64,000 nt of DNA from Polytrichum commune (Eukaryota > Streptophyta > Polytrichopsida > Polytrichales > Polytrichaceae): positions 52,883,169-52,947,168 of the forward strand of contig OX485806.1 of NCBI GenBank assembly GCA_950295325.1, given 5' to 3'. The translations under genes and the position numbers were made by a program. A model generated the notes under the pieces. The model had not been told where the DNA came from. It saw only the letters and a list, made by a program, of their open reading frames with translations, and did no database searches. This document shows positions 46,368-63,665 of this stretch, in pieces; position 1 is the first letter of the stretch, and the number at the start of each line of letters is the position of its first letter.

Positions 46368-48434
46368 CTACAAACATATCATTCTAAAGTCTATGGGATT
46401 GGTATACATAGGTTTTTGGTCCATGAAGTCAGGTATTAATAGTCTTGCCCTGAGATCTGGTGCTCCAAAAACAAACCTATACTCTGTCCTAGATATCTTA
46501 TCTCCTTTCCACATTCCTGTGCTGGCTGGCACCACTAAAGAAGTAGCACTTTTTAATCTCCCATAGATTGCAAACAAAAATCGGAGTGATAAGGGTATAA
46601 CAGGGTGATTGTTTCTCACAATTACTTCGTTATATTCCTCTCCGCCGTTCCAAACTCTATTGGTAATGTTTTGCTGCACATCTAAGGGTAAAGCTAAAAA
46701 TAATTCTTTGAACTCTCTTGGGATACTCACGGCATTAGGGGTGATATACAATCCATTTCCTCTATATCCTGACCGATATAACCTATATAAGGCTGAAAAC
46801 AAGTATCCAATGTCTCCCACTATCGTCAAGGTCTTCAAAGGGTCGGCTACCAGTAACTCCCCTCTGACTATAGTTTCAACTAACAAGTTCTCATAACCTT
46901 CCTCTAGGACCTCGTCCCATAAACTCTGGAAAAGTTCTGGTCCCAACTTTTGACCAATGTACAGATTATGTGCTATGTACGTAGTGTCTCTCTGGCGCTC
47001 ATAGTTATGGTGAAGTTGAGGGAAAGGTGGGGCAGAGTTTTCTAAGGTCCATAACCCATTCTTGAGTCTTTCTATCCTACCCCACAAGTTGCCAATAGTT
47101 TGCCTTTGTTGCTCTCTTACTGCTACCAGATTATCTCTCTGCTTAGAAATCACTCTGATAGTTTCACCTTCTCTCTTAAGGGTAGAAAGTTGACTCTGTA
47201 AAGATTGTAACTCTTGGGACTTCTGAACTATAGTCTTTTCTCTTCTCACCTCTCTTTCTTTCAACTTTTTTTTCTCTTTCTCCCAAGCTGCCTCTCTGCT
47301 GGCATGCTGGGTGGTTAACTCTGACAATTGTTTAGTCAGTTTCTCAGTTTTTTTGCTCTTCCTCTCTTGAAGTTCTCGCTCAAAAATAATTTGATCTAGT
47401 CGCTCTACATTCCTCTCCTGATGCTTCTCGCACTCACTCTCTAACTTATCTTTGAGCTCTTTCCATTTTATGTTCTCTTTCTTGAGCTCTTCTATCATCC
47501 TTACCTTCTCGGCTATGAGGGCATTCCTCTCTTCAACTATAGTCTTTTGTCTCTCAATCTCAGAGAGTAACTCTTCATGAGAAGACAATTGTTCTCCATC
47601 CTCAGGCATCTCCTCTCTCGGCAAGACTCTATGACTAGACTCTGCCTCCACATGTAAAACAGGAACTTCGACAATAGTTGGCGCTCTAGGACTGCTAGGA
47701 ATTGGCATCAGCATTGCAGGGGGTTCCAACAGATACTCTCTAGGGTTTCCAGTTAACATCTCCACTTCGGAGGGGACTATAGTCAATGTACACACCATTC
47801 CCAAGTAACCAGCAGACAATAGTGAAAATGGGAAGGGAGTTTTCTTCCTATGCACCTCATCTCGGATTCGAAGTCGTAGTTCTTCCGCCCAATTGAATCG
47901 CTCTCCTTTCACCCACGCCAATAGTGCAGCACAAGCCACACAGTGCTCCATAAAGCCTCCATCTATGAGCTGGATTCTCTCTTGGATCAGCAAGAACCAC
48001 TCCTTCCAGGGCTCCTTCAGGTCTCTCAAGTCCCAACCTTGCTTGATGTCATCAAAGCTCAACAATCCACCAGAAAACACTATCTTCCACTGGGGTGCCT
48101 CTCTCGGCAGGTCTACACTAACAATGTCTTTCTCACCCTCTCCTGGCAATAGTGTCACTCGGCTAAGAGCTTCAGACGATAGTTCAACTATATTCCCGCC
48201 CACTGGCACTCGACTATGGTCTTGTAGCATATAGTTCTCAATCAACTCCCCTAGCTCACACTGACTAGGCCATGGAATTGTTAACTCACTCAAAAACTGC
48301 CACAATCCTGCACTCCTCAATTCTATCTTTCTTTCTTTCACTCTCTCTTGCATAACTATAGACATCCCTTTGAAGGGTACAGGTTGGGCAATGCCCCTAA
48401 GACGCCTCCTCTTACCCTGGCTGTGTCTATCCAT
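46368..48434 (-). CDS. large extra ORF1 upstream of gag (Ogre-like), coiled coil
   Basis: An intact frame of 688 residues from the ATG at 48,434 (MDRHSQGKRRRLRG). The N-terminus is basic. Residues about 30-250 look globular (LWQFLSELTIPWPSQCELGE, QWKIVFSGGLLSFDDIKQG, HCVACAALLAWVKGERFNW). Residues about 281-465 are a long charged heptad-like stretch (ERQKTIVEERNALIAEKV, EKEKKKLKEREVRREK) expected to form a coiled coil. The C-terminal part is again globular (NLYIGQKLGPELFQSLWDE, RLYRSGYRGNGLYITPN). An additional ORF before gag is a known trait of the Ogre/Tat gypsy lineage; its function is not established. It ends in TAG, with two further TAG codons in the same frame before gag. It is open over 2 kb, so this copy is young or selected. 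Confidence 0.7.
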   Translation of the reverse strand: MDRHSQGKRRRLRGIAQPVPFKGMSIVMQERVKERKIELRSAGLWQFLSELTIPWPSQCELGELIENYMLQDHSRVPVGGNIVELSSEALSRVTLLPGEGEKDIVSVDLPREAPQWKIVFSGGLLSFDDIKQGWDLRDLKEPWKEWFLLIQERIQLIDGGFMEHCVACAALLAWVKGERFNWAEELRLRIRDEVHRKKTPFPFSLLSAGYLGMVCTLTIVPSEVEMLTGNPREYLLEPPAMLMPIPSSPRAPTIVEVPVLHVEAESSHRVLPREEMPEDGEQLSSHEELLSEIERQKTIVEERNALIAEKVRMIEELKKENIKWKELKDKLESECEKHQERNVERLDQIIFERELQERKSKKTEKLTKQLSELTTQHASREAAWEKEKKKLKEREVRREKTIVQKSQELQSLQSQLSTLKREGETIRVISKQRDNLVAVREQQRQTIGNLWGRIERLKNGLWTLENSAPPFPQLHHNYERQRDTTYIAHNLYIGQKLGPELFQSLWDEVLEEGYENLLVETIVRGELLVADPLKTLTIVGDIGYLFSALYRLYRSGYRGNGLYITPNAVSIPREFKELFLALPLDVQQNITNRVWNGGEEYNEVIVRNNHPVIPLSLRFLFAIYGRLKSATSLVVPASTGMWKGDKISRTEYRFVFGAPDLRARLLIPDFMDQKPMYTNPIDFRMICL

Positions 48435-48469
48435 GGTGGTTGCCCTCAAAGAATATAGTTTCACTCAAG

Positions 48470-49842
48470 AAGATAGTTTTCTTCACAATGTAGCCCTAAT
48501 TGGTGCTTCAAGAACTTCCACTCTCTGGAATTGGACACTGAGATAATAGTGATCACTCAAAAACTATACTGTCAATTGTTAAACAATGGTCTTACACAGA
48601 GAATGGAAACATTCAAAGAAGATAGTTTCGAGGATAAGGAAATTGCTACACTGGTCACTGACTGATATCTCTTCCAAGAATTACTCACACAATTTCTCAT
48701 TGTTATCTCCTTTCCCTAAACTCTTGACCCAGCCTTTCACACAATGCCAATAGTTTCACTCAAGTCTCACAATCTCTCCAAGGTGATAGTTTGCTTCTAC
48801 AGTGTAACCCTAATGAATTTTCAAGAACTCTCACCCTCTTAGGATCTTTGAGACTATGACAATTGTGCTCACTCTCAACTATGTTGTTAATGGTTGAACA
48901 ATGATCAGGTAGAAAGATGATAGTTGAACCCTCAGAAAATAGTTACAAGCATCAAGACAATCGTTGTACTGTCTTCACCATAACCTCTTCCAAGACTCAG
49001 AATTGTTCGCTACCTGAATTCACACTCATAAGCTTCCAATCCAGCAACTCACACAATTCTGGCTATGGTTCCACTTCAAACTCTCAATCGCTAACTCACT
49101 GGCCAAATATGGGATTACTCAGACAATGGTTCTCTCAATGCGTTAAGCCTATTGTGTAACTATGATCTCGTAACCCGACTGAGTTCCACTATGGTCTGTG
49201 TATATACATGTTGCCGATAGTTGTTGGCGGCTGCGCGGCGGCCAAAACTATAGCTTTACTGATGGCTTCTTCATGATTAATGAGGCAGTTTCATCATAAA
49301 AAGGTAGATTTGGCCCTTAATGGCGGCATGGCCTCCCCCTTAATCATTCCTTCAGTACGTATCTCCCTTTAATCATAACCGTCAATAGTTATCAATTCAG
49401 ATTATGGTTGATTATATTAAGATTTTTTCATTCTTGTCCATGGTTAAGTGATGAGACTATAGTTGATCATTAGTTTAGATCCTCTGATTCTTCATTAACT
49501 CATTTATCACATCTAAATTAATCCTACTTAGCTCATCATTTTTCAAATCTCTTTCATTCTAACGTACTCTTATTTAAACAATAGTCTCAAAGGAACTTTT
49601 AACGCCCATTGTTAATCAAATTAGAAATTTGAGCATTCGCAACGGATTATTGTTTAACTCAAATATTGATTCCCGTGATAATTGTTTGCGAGATTTTAAT
49701 TAGAATATTGTGGCATTTAGCGAATTTTCAAAGTGTTAGGCTACATTAATTTCCATAGGACCGTGTATAAGTTGTCTAGTCTAAATCTTAAAGAAATTTG
49801 TGAAAATGTGTCAAATTTATCTCATTAGTATTGTCCTAACTA
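48470..49842 (-). mobile_element. LTR/leader-like block between integrase end and ORF1
   Basis: Noncoding 1.4 kb. On the minus strand the integrase stop is followed by AAGTAAGGGGGGGGGGG, a polypurine-tract-like run, and then TAGTTAGGACAATAC, similar to the TGTAGTTAG start of the solo LTR at 42,146-44,353. It is therefore read as an LTR start. The other end is not clear: there is no obvious primer-binding site before ORF1. The part at 48,470-49,170 contains an imperfect tandem duplication of about 315 bp (GATAGTTT, then CTTCACAATGTAGCCCTAAT or CTTCTACAGTGTAACCCTAAT). Words of the form GATAGTT, CAATAGTT and ACTATAGT recur about every 30-40 bp. Confidence 0.6.
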
Positions 49843-49880
49843 CCCCCCCCCCCTTACTTAATTTCATTAACTGTCCTCAG

Positions 49881-50666
49881 TTAATGGTTATAAACCTTTA
49901 ACCGGTTACCATTGATACGGGTAGGTAGTAGATTCCCTTGGAAATCCTCTAGATCAAAAGAACCATTATCATAAGCCTTAAGCACTTTATATGGTCCTTG
50001 CCAACGAATCTTAAATTTACCAGGAAACTTTTGAAACCGGCTATCATATAACAAGACTAGGTCACCATCCTTAATGACTTTAGGCTTCATTTTGCTATCA
50101 TAATAGGTTTTACGCCATTTTTGGATGGCGGCAGTGTTAAGATAAGCCTGGCCTCTAATTTCATCCAATTTTTCTAACATGGCAATGCGCTTTTGTAGCG
50201 ATTCTGAATCATCTAATCGTTCTTCCAATGCTATGCGCAAAGAGGGTAATTCCAACTCAATGGGTAGGATTGCCTCTTGGCCATACACTAATTGGAAAGG
50301 GGTAAATTTTGTGGTAACTTTATAAGCTGTACGATATGCCCACAAAGCATCCAACAACTTCACATCCCAACCTACCATAGAGCCTTGGACTGTTTTAGTA
50401 ATGATTTTACATAAAATTCCATTAGTTTTTTCAGTTTGTCCATTTGCTCTTGGGTGGTATGGGGTGGTAAGTCGATGTTTAATCTTGTATTTCTCCGTTA
50501 ACATTTCAATAACCTCATTCACAAAATGGGTACCCCTATCACTTATTAGCTCTCGTGGACAACCAAATCGTGAAAATATATTAGCTTTGAGAAATTTAGC
50601 AACTGTCTCCTTATTATCACGTTTAGTGGCTTCAGCCTCCGCCCATTTAGTGGCGTTTAAGAGTGT
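49881..50666 (-). CDS. gypsy integrase C-terminal half, 5' truncated
   Basis: The frame runs from the breakpoint at about 50,666 (TLLNATKWAEAEATKRDNK) to a stop at 49,881. It contains the second catalytic Asp (LISDRGTHFVNEVIEM) and the catalytic Glu region (PYHPRANGQTEKTNG), then WAYRTAYKVTTKFTPFQLVYG, typical of Ty3/gypsy integrase, and a C-terminal WQGPYKV segment (GPY/F-type module) for DNA binding. The zinc-binding N-terminus and first catalytic Asp are missing because of the truncation. Integrase would insert the element DNA into the chromosome. No internal stop is present. Confidence 0.85.
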   Translation of the reverse strand, partial: TLLNATKWAEAEATKRDNKETVAKFLKANIFSRFGCPRELISDRGTHFVNEVIEMLTEKYKIKHRLTTPYHPRANGQTEKTNGILCKIITKTVQGSMVGWDVKLLDALWAYRTAYKVTTKFTPFQLVYGQEAILPIELELPSLRIALEERLDDSESLQKRIAMLEKLDEIRGQAYLNTAAIQKWRKTYYDSKMKPKVIKDGDLVLLYDSRFQKFPGKFKIRWQGPYKVLKAYDNGSFDLEDFQGNLLPTRINGNRLKVYNH

Positions 50667-50825
50667 TTTTGCAAAAATATATTAAGAGTGTTTTTGCAAA
50701 AATATTTATACTATTAATTGTGTAAGGTATATATTTTACACAATTAAGTATAAATATTTTTAATTAAAGTTCAACAATACATGTTAAGAGTCAAATATGT
50801 CTTACTATTTTTGCAAAAACAATAT
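50655..50825. repeat. AT-rich palindromic cluster at the right breakpoint
   Basis: It contains a tandem pair of TTAAGAGTGTTTTTGCAAAA (from about 50,658), a palindrome formed by TATTTATACTATTAATTGTG and CACAATTAAGTATAAATA around AAGGTATATATTTT, then TTAATTAAAGTTCAACAATA and an inverted GTTTTTGCAAAAAT copy at about 50,806. The central words match the left breakpoint at 44,499-44,585. Confidence 0.8.
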
Positions 50826-52905
50826 TCATGATGACACGTCATAGCCACTTACCCACACGTTAGACACTTGAACAATTCACATCATGAAATTCAAGGCCAC
50901 ATCATGGTCTTTGATGACAACAAATGGAAGGTTTTAAAAATAACTCTAGAACACCTAAAAGCATATCGTGGCCCTTGCCACCTCCATTATATTTACAAAT
51001 AATATATAATTGACATAGCTATGACCCAATTAGAATGGGACATGGGGGATGTACATGCGAATTTGGAAGTGCTTCCCAAAAGTAAGCTCCATCTTAGCCT
51101 CACAATGGACTCATCCACTTTTGTTATTGGATGATTTTACTTGAGTGCCACAACTCCTAGCCCTTGAAGCAATACATGTCATCCCTTGTGTCATCCCTTG
51201 TTCAATGAAATTGTCAATAGAAAATGATTAATGAACATGTATATAACACATGTCTATTTTTTCTTTTGACTTACATTTGTTTATACATAATTGAGGCAAT
51301 TTACTAACATTGCCTTGTACATACATGAGACTAACAAATATAGTCTATGATTTGTGTGTGTAGTATTTTTTTTAGTCCAAGGGGGTGGATTTTTCATACC
51401 ACATGCAAACTAACATGAGTGTTTGAAGGGAGATAATTTGGGGCAGTACCATACATAGTATACATAGGGAGAGGTATTAGTTTTTTCTAGTGTATACATT
51501 TAAAGAAGTTTATTAAAGATGTTGATGGATTTTAGGTTTTCTACAAAGTGGAGGCTCTTGGAGCACTCATGGGCTCCCTTGAGTTTTCTTCTCTAGATTG
51601 TGGCTAAGTGATTGTGTGCGTGTCTTTGTTTCCTTGATGTAATTGTTGAGTTACATGATATGAATGAAAGAATGTCCAATGACTTTCTCATTTGGAAGTG
51701 AAAGTGAATTCTATATGTAATCAATTATTATTTAATTAAAGATTTATATTTTGTAGATATAGTACATGCATTTACTACATCAAATTGAAAACTTGGTATA
51801 AATACATGAGTCCATTTTCTAGCATGTTGTGAGTTGGTATACATTTGATACTTTCTTTATAAAGTTTTTGTATATAGGGGGTTTAATTTCATAGTGACCC
51901 ACACACGTTATTTAAACCTCCAATGAAGAATCCACTGCCCATGTTTCTGGTTGTGAATTTTTTTAATATAAGGGGTTTTAATAAGATGTCCCACAAATGC
52001 TCTCAAAGAAGGATCCCCCTTTTATGGTGATTGGGAGGAAGAGTTTTGGAAAAGATAAAGTCTTAAAAGAAGGTAGAAACTTTTTGCTATGTGAGTAGGC
52101 ATGTAGATATAAACTAATTTAGTAAATTGACCTAGGGAGGTGGGTTAGTGAACAAGCCTGTAACCTTTAACTTCTTGGAGTGTATTGTGGTTTCATTAGA
52201 TTATCTAAAACATTAGCTTTCTAAACCTTAATTTTTTTAATTTAACTAAAAAATTGTTGGTAATGATTTTAAAATCACATCAATATGGTAGCAATATTTA
52301 GTAATTTTCATAATTGAAGTTTATAATTGATTTAGAATCATAAAAATTCAAGAAATTGTGATACATATATATGCAATAATTTTTTTGGTCCAAAACTTCA
52401 AGATTATATTACAAACAATTATGCACTTTGGGATAAGAAAAAATCCATAGGAAATTGACAATTTTCAATTAAAGTAATATTAAGTATATATATATATTTA
52501 AAAGGAAAAAATATTAATATTAATTTAGTGTCATTGACTATACAAAATTACACAATGCTATGTTTAATTATTGTATATGTCATATTTTACCAACAAACGT
52601 TAAATTGGTTGTTTGGACATTGTAGATAATTGACAACTTCACTGGGTAAAAATTGACATCAATAGTAAAAATATATAACATTGTGTAATCCGAATAGTAA
52701 GTGATGTTAAATAAAATATTTAGTGTAGTGCATTCTTCACTATAAAAATATCTTGTGAACAATCATTTTTTTCATATTGGAATGAAACCATTGCCATTGT
52801 GAAAAAAAATTCATGAGGAACATGTTGATACTTGTTGTGACCTTCCTAGCACCTTCCTTTTGGATGAATTTGCCTTCAAGAGTCATCCTTTATGGCCTCA
52901 TAGGA
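50826..52905. other. AT-rich DNA, no gene seen
   Basis: No coding frame or element could be supported in this stretch, apart from a (TA)n run near 52,485. Confidence 0.4.
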
Positions 52906-53611
52906 AGTTAAGGGGCGGTTTACACCATAGACCACGAACTCGTCCCACGGAAGATGCCTTATTCCCCGGTACGAGTTCATGGTCTACATTTCATGGTCCG
53001 AGTTCTTAAAAAATTGATTTACAAAGCCGTTGGGCCCCTTACTAGGTGTAAACCGAATGTGGACCAAGAGGAATGACCATGCGGCAAGATGTGGATGTGT
53101 TGATTTTTTAATATAAGCCCAAAAAGGGCAGTTTTGGGGAAAAATGAAGTTTGACCATTTTGTTGACTTCAATCTACCTTCACTTGCCTACACATGCCTT
53201 CACTTATCTTGTCACTTAGTTTTTTCTTCTTTTTGCCTTAAAGTTTGATCATTCTCTTGTCATCTCTTGGGCTTCAACTGTCTTCACTTCTTGTTAAATG
53301 TGTCGAAGATGTGGCTTGCAAATCTTCTCACAACAATTTTTACAAAAAAAATGAGTGATTCAATTTGCACATGTTCAATGTAATTTACATGTAACATGTA
53401 CCTTGTGTTGTCACTACACTAAATAGGATATTTAGTGTTTGATTGAATCTAGTGTTGTTTCCACCCTACCTTGCTCAACACTAAATTTCAATTCTTTGAT
53501 GATTAATGTTAGAAGATTTCCCATTGCGCTTCTTTTGACCACCCTGATCTACAGTCACTAAACGACTACGTATTTTTCTTTTTTCTTTTGCAACTGTAGT
53601 TTTTAAACATT

Positions 53612-53681
53612 TTGGGGCGTGTAATATACCGTTGGAAAGGTATTTTCAAGATCTTGCCAACGATATATTACACGCCCCCAA
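53612..53681. repeat. internal hairpin of the outer MITE
   Basis: TTTGGGGCGTGTAATATACC then GTTGG pairs with CCAAC then GATATATTACACGCCCC, across a loop of about 20 bases. The same structure occurs in the inner copy. Confidence 0.8.
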
Positions 53682-53863
53682 ATTCCAAACATTGCAGTTG
53701 GTAGACCAAAACAACAAATCTGCACTTGAATTCTTGAGTTCTAGATGTCCCGCGTTGTTTGATGAAACACGTGTAAGGCGGTTTTAAGGGGTAGGGCAAG
53801 GTACTACTGGTATGTCTCATGGGCTATAATATAATTAAGGGACATAAAAGGTAGATTCATTAA

Positions 53864-55000
53864 GGGGCGGTTTACACTATGGACCATGAAGTCGTCCCAT
53901 GTAAGAGGCCTATTTTGCGTGGGACGACTTCATGGGATGACTTCCATGGTCCGAGTTACTAAAATATTAGTTTTCATGGTTCATGGGCCCCTCGCTAGGT
54001 GTAAATCGAATGTGGACCAAGAGGAATGACCACACACCAAAAAGTGAAGGTGTTGATTTTTTTAATACATGCCCAAAAAGGGCAATTTTGAAAAAAAAAA
54101 TTAAGTTTGATCATTCCTTGTCTTCTCTTGGGCTTCACTTGTCTTCACTTCTTGTTAAATGTGTCGAAGATGTGGCTTGCAAATCTTCTCACAACAATTT
54201 TTTTAAATAAAGTAAAATGAGCAATTTAATTTGTACATGCTCAGTGTAATTTACATGTGACATGTACCTTGTGTTGTCACTACACTAAATAGGATATGTA
54301 GTGTTTGATTATATTTAATGTTGTTACCACCCTACCTTGCTCAACACTAATTTTCAATTCTTTGATAATTAATGTTAGAAGATTTCCCATTGCACTTCTT
54401 TTGACTACCCTGATCTACAATCACTAAACCACTACAGATTTTTCTTTTTTCTTTTTCAACTTCATTTTGTAAGCATATTGGGGTGTGTAATATACCGCTG
54501 GAAAGGTATTTTCAAGACCTTTCCAACGGTATATTACAAGCCCCAAAATTCCAAACATTACATTTGGTAGACCAAAAAAACAAATCTGCACTTGAATTCT
54601 TGAGTTCTGGATGTCCCGCGTTGTTTGGTGAAACACGTGTGAGCCGGTTTAAGGGGTAGGGCAAGGTAGTGCTAGTATGTCTCATGGGCTATGGTATAAT
54701 TAAGGTGCTTAAAAGGTAGATTCATTAAAAACTAATTGAAATGGTATTTCTTTGACATGGGCCCTTGCCTTTTCCTACCAGACCACCTCTCTTGCCTCTC
54801 TCAACGCAAAACCCGTTGGACCATATCAGTGCATTTATTAGGCCTTAAAAATTACATTTTGGGGACCTTGACCTCCATGGTCCCTCTGCCATTTTTTCCT
54901 TAGTGTAAACTGAAGTTGTCCCGGGAGAACTTCAACAACCAATCAGTTGCCTTGCAGAGAGCCCTGGTCCAACTTCATGGTCCATAGTGTAAACTGCCCC
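53864..55000. mobile_element. inner PIF/Harbinger-like MITE nested in its own family, TSD TAA
   Basis: It starts GGGGCGGTTTACACTATGGACC and ends GGTCCATAGTGTAAACTGCCCC, so the inverted repeat is near perfect over more than 25 bp (continuing into ATGAAGT). TAA duplications are at 53,861-53,863 and 55,001-55,003. The insertion site in the outer copy is GATTCAT-TAA-AACATTC; the same place in the inner copy reads GATTCATTAAAAACTAATTG, which shows the outer element was intact before. It is 1137 bp and noncoding. Confidence 0.88.
54479..54547. repeat. internal hairpin of the inner MITE
   Basis: TTGGGGTGTGTAATATACCG then CTGGAAAGGT pairs with ACCTTTCCAACGGTATATTA then CAAGCCCCAA around a short loop. 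The stem is about 30 bp with few mismatches. Confidence 0.8.
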
Positions 55001-55276
55001 TAAAACATTCTTGAAATGGCATTTCTCTGACATGGGCCCTTGCCTTTTCCTACCATACCACTTCTCTTGCCTCTCTCACCGCAAAACCCGTTGGACCATG
55101 TCAGTGCATTTATTAGGCCTTAAAAATTATATTTTGGAGACCTCAACCTCCATGGTCCCTCTGCCATTTTTTCCTAAGTATAAACCGAAGTTGTCCGGGG
55201 ACAACTTCAAGAGCCAATCAGTTGCCTTGCAGAGCCCTGCTCCAACTTCATGGTCCATAGTGTAAACAGCCCCTAA

Positions 55277-55504
55277 TACTTCTATTTAGATGGGCTAATT
55301 TAGTTTCTTAATCCCTAAATTTGCGCACGGGCAGCGGTTTCTTCAATCGTTTCTTCTCGTCTTACAAGTCCCCCAGCCGGAGCGTGGTTTGATACAACCA
55401 GCCCAAGCAGTCTAGCTCTTCATCAGAAACGTTTTCAGCGTTCGAGTGGATTTGCGGTGCTTGGACGGTCTGACTGCGAAAAAGATTGAGTGGGACGGGG
55501 AAAC
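55277..55504 (+). promoter_or_regulatory. 5' flank / 5' UTR of CNOT11
   Basis: The 228 bp between the end of the MITE pair and the CNOT11 ATG turn GC-richer from about 55,320. No TATA box is evident, and the transcription start cannot be placed. The upstream promoter must overlap or lie beyond the MITEs. Confidence 0.4.
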
Positions 55505-62833
<7,329 letters not shown>

Positions 62834-63547
62834 CCAATCAAATGAACTCTGGTTGTATGAAGTGCAAGACTTGTTTAGGAAAGTGCAGCATTTTTGCATC
62901 AGGAGGTAAAGGGGGATACAAATTATTTAATTGGATTATCAAAGGGCACCAGAGCACCCATCATGATGGCTTTGAAAGGGTGTGTGCTCTGTTACACCTG
63001 TATATTACTTTTGTCTTCCACTTGTTATGCAAGGCTTCAAGTAGTTCCCATACTCTGGAATTTTTTTCCTTCTGACCTCACTACATACTACGTACAATTC
63101 CCATGTCTGTCTATATATGCTGGTCAACAAAGACTGCACCTACAGTCACTTCTTACACCTCAAATGTTTGCAGAATTTTGGGTATATTATTTTGCAGTTT
63201 TGATGCCAGTACCCAGAATGCAGTTATTCCAGTTAATTTGCATCTAGTCGACCTCTGATTTGAAGATATTTTGTTGAATGATAGTTTTGTGCTTGTTATT
63301 GTCACATACCTATTTAAGTGCATCACTCAAAGCGTACCTATACCCTTGTGCTATGTCAAAATAAGAAATATCTAAAAGTAATTTTTTTGTCTGGATCAGA
63401 AACGAAGATGTCTCTTTAGTCTCCATAATCTCCTTGATTCGCCGATTGACCTCAGCTATTATCTGGATAAGCCGAGTTGTAAATAAGCACTAAAGTCTAC
63501 GATGTCCTTAGTTTGCAACTTTGTAGTGTGCGGTGCCTATAGCCCTT
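62834..63547. other. 3' flank of CNOT11
   Basis: Probably includes the 3' UTR. No clear polyadenylation signal could be chosen. The ORFs at 62,815-63,247 overlap the gene end and have no domain. Confidence 0.4.
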
Positions 63548-63665
63548 GTACTCTTAAACGGGCTTACCTTAGCTGCAGCTGCCCGGGCTGCAGGCTTAAG
63601 GGCGGCAGCAGTTATACTACATCTGGCCGGAGCTCCCGCCAAGGTGGGCCTGTTCAAGAGTGTAC
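63548..63665. repeat. GC-rich imperfect hairpin downstream of CNOT11
   Basis: TGTACTCTTAAACGGGCTTA then CCTT on the left pairs imperfectly with AAGGTGGGCCTGTTCAAGAG then TGTACGA on the right. The GC-rich loop holds GCAGCTGCCCGGGCTGCAGG. It could be a small foldback element; the 98-residue ORF at 63,502-63,798 over it is not supported as a gene. Confidence 0.5.

Larger units (their letters stand above)
52912..55273. mobile_element. outer PIF/Harbinger-like MITE, TSD TAA
   Basis: The left end is GGGGCGGTTTACACCATAGA at 52,912; the right end, read inverted, is GGGGCTGTTTACACTATGGA ending at 55,273. TAA lies directly outside both ends (52,909-52,911 and 55,274-55,276). G-rich inverted ends with a 3-bp TAA/TTA target duplication fit PIF/Harbinger (Tourist-like) elements. 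It is split at an internal TAA by another copy of the same family (53,864-55,000). Without that copy it is about 1.2 kb and has no transposase. Confidence 0.85.

Noticed and set aside
49842-49856. C11 run as an assembly error only
   Set aside because: It fits the polypurine position before an LTR start on the minus strand, although its exact length may still be unreliable.
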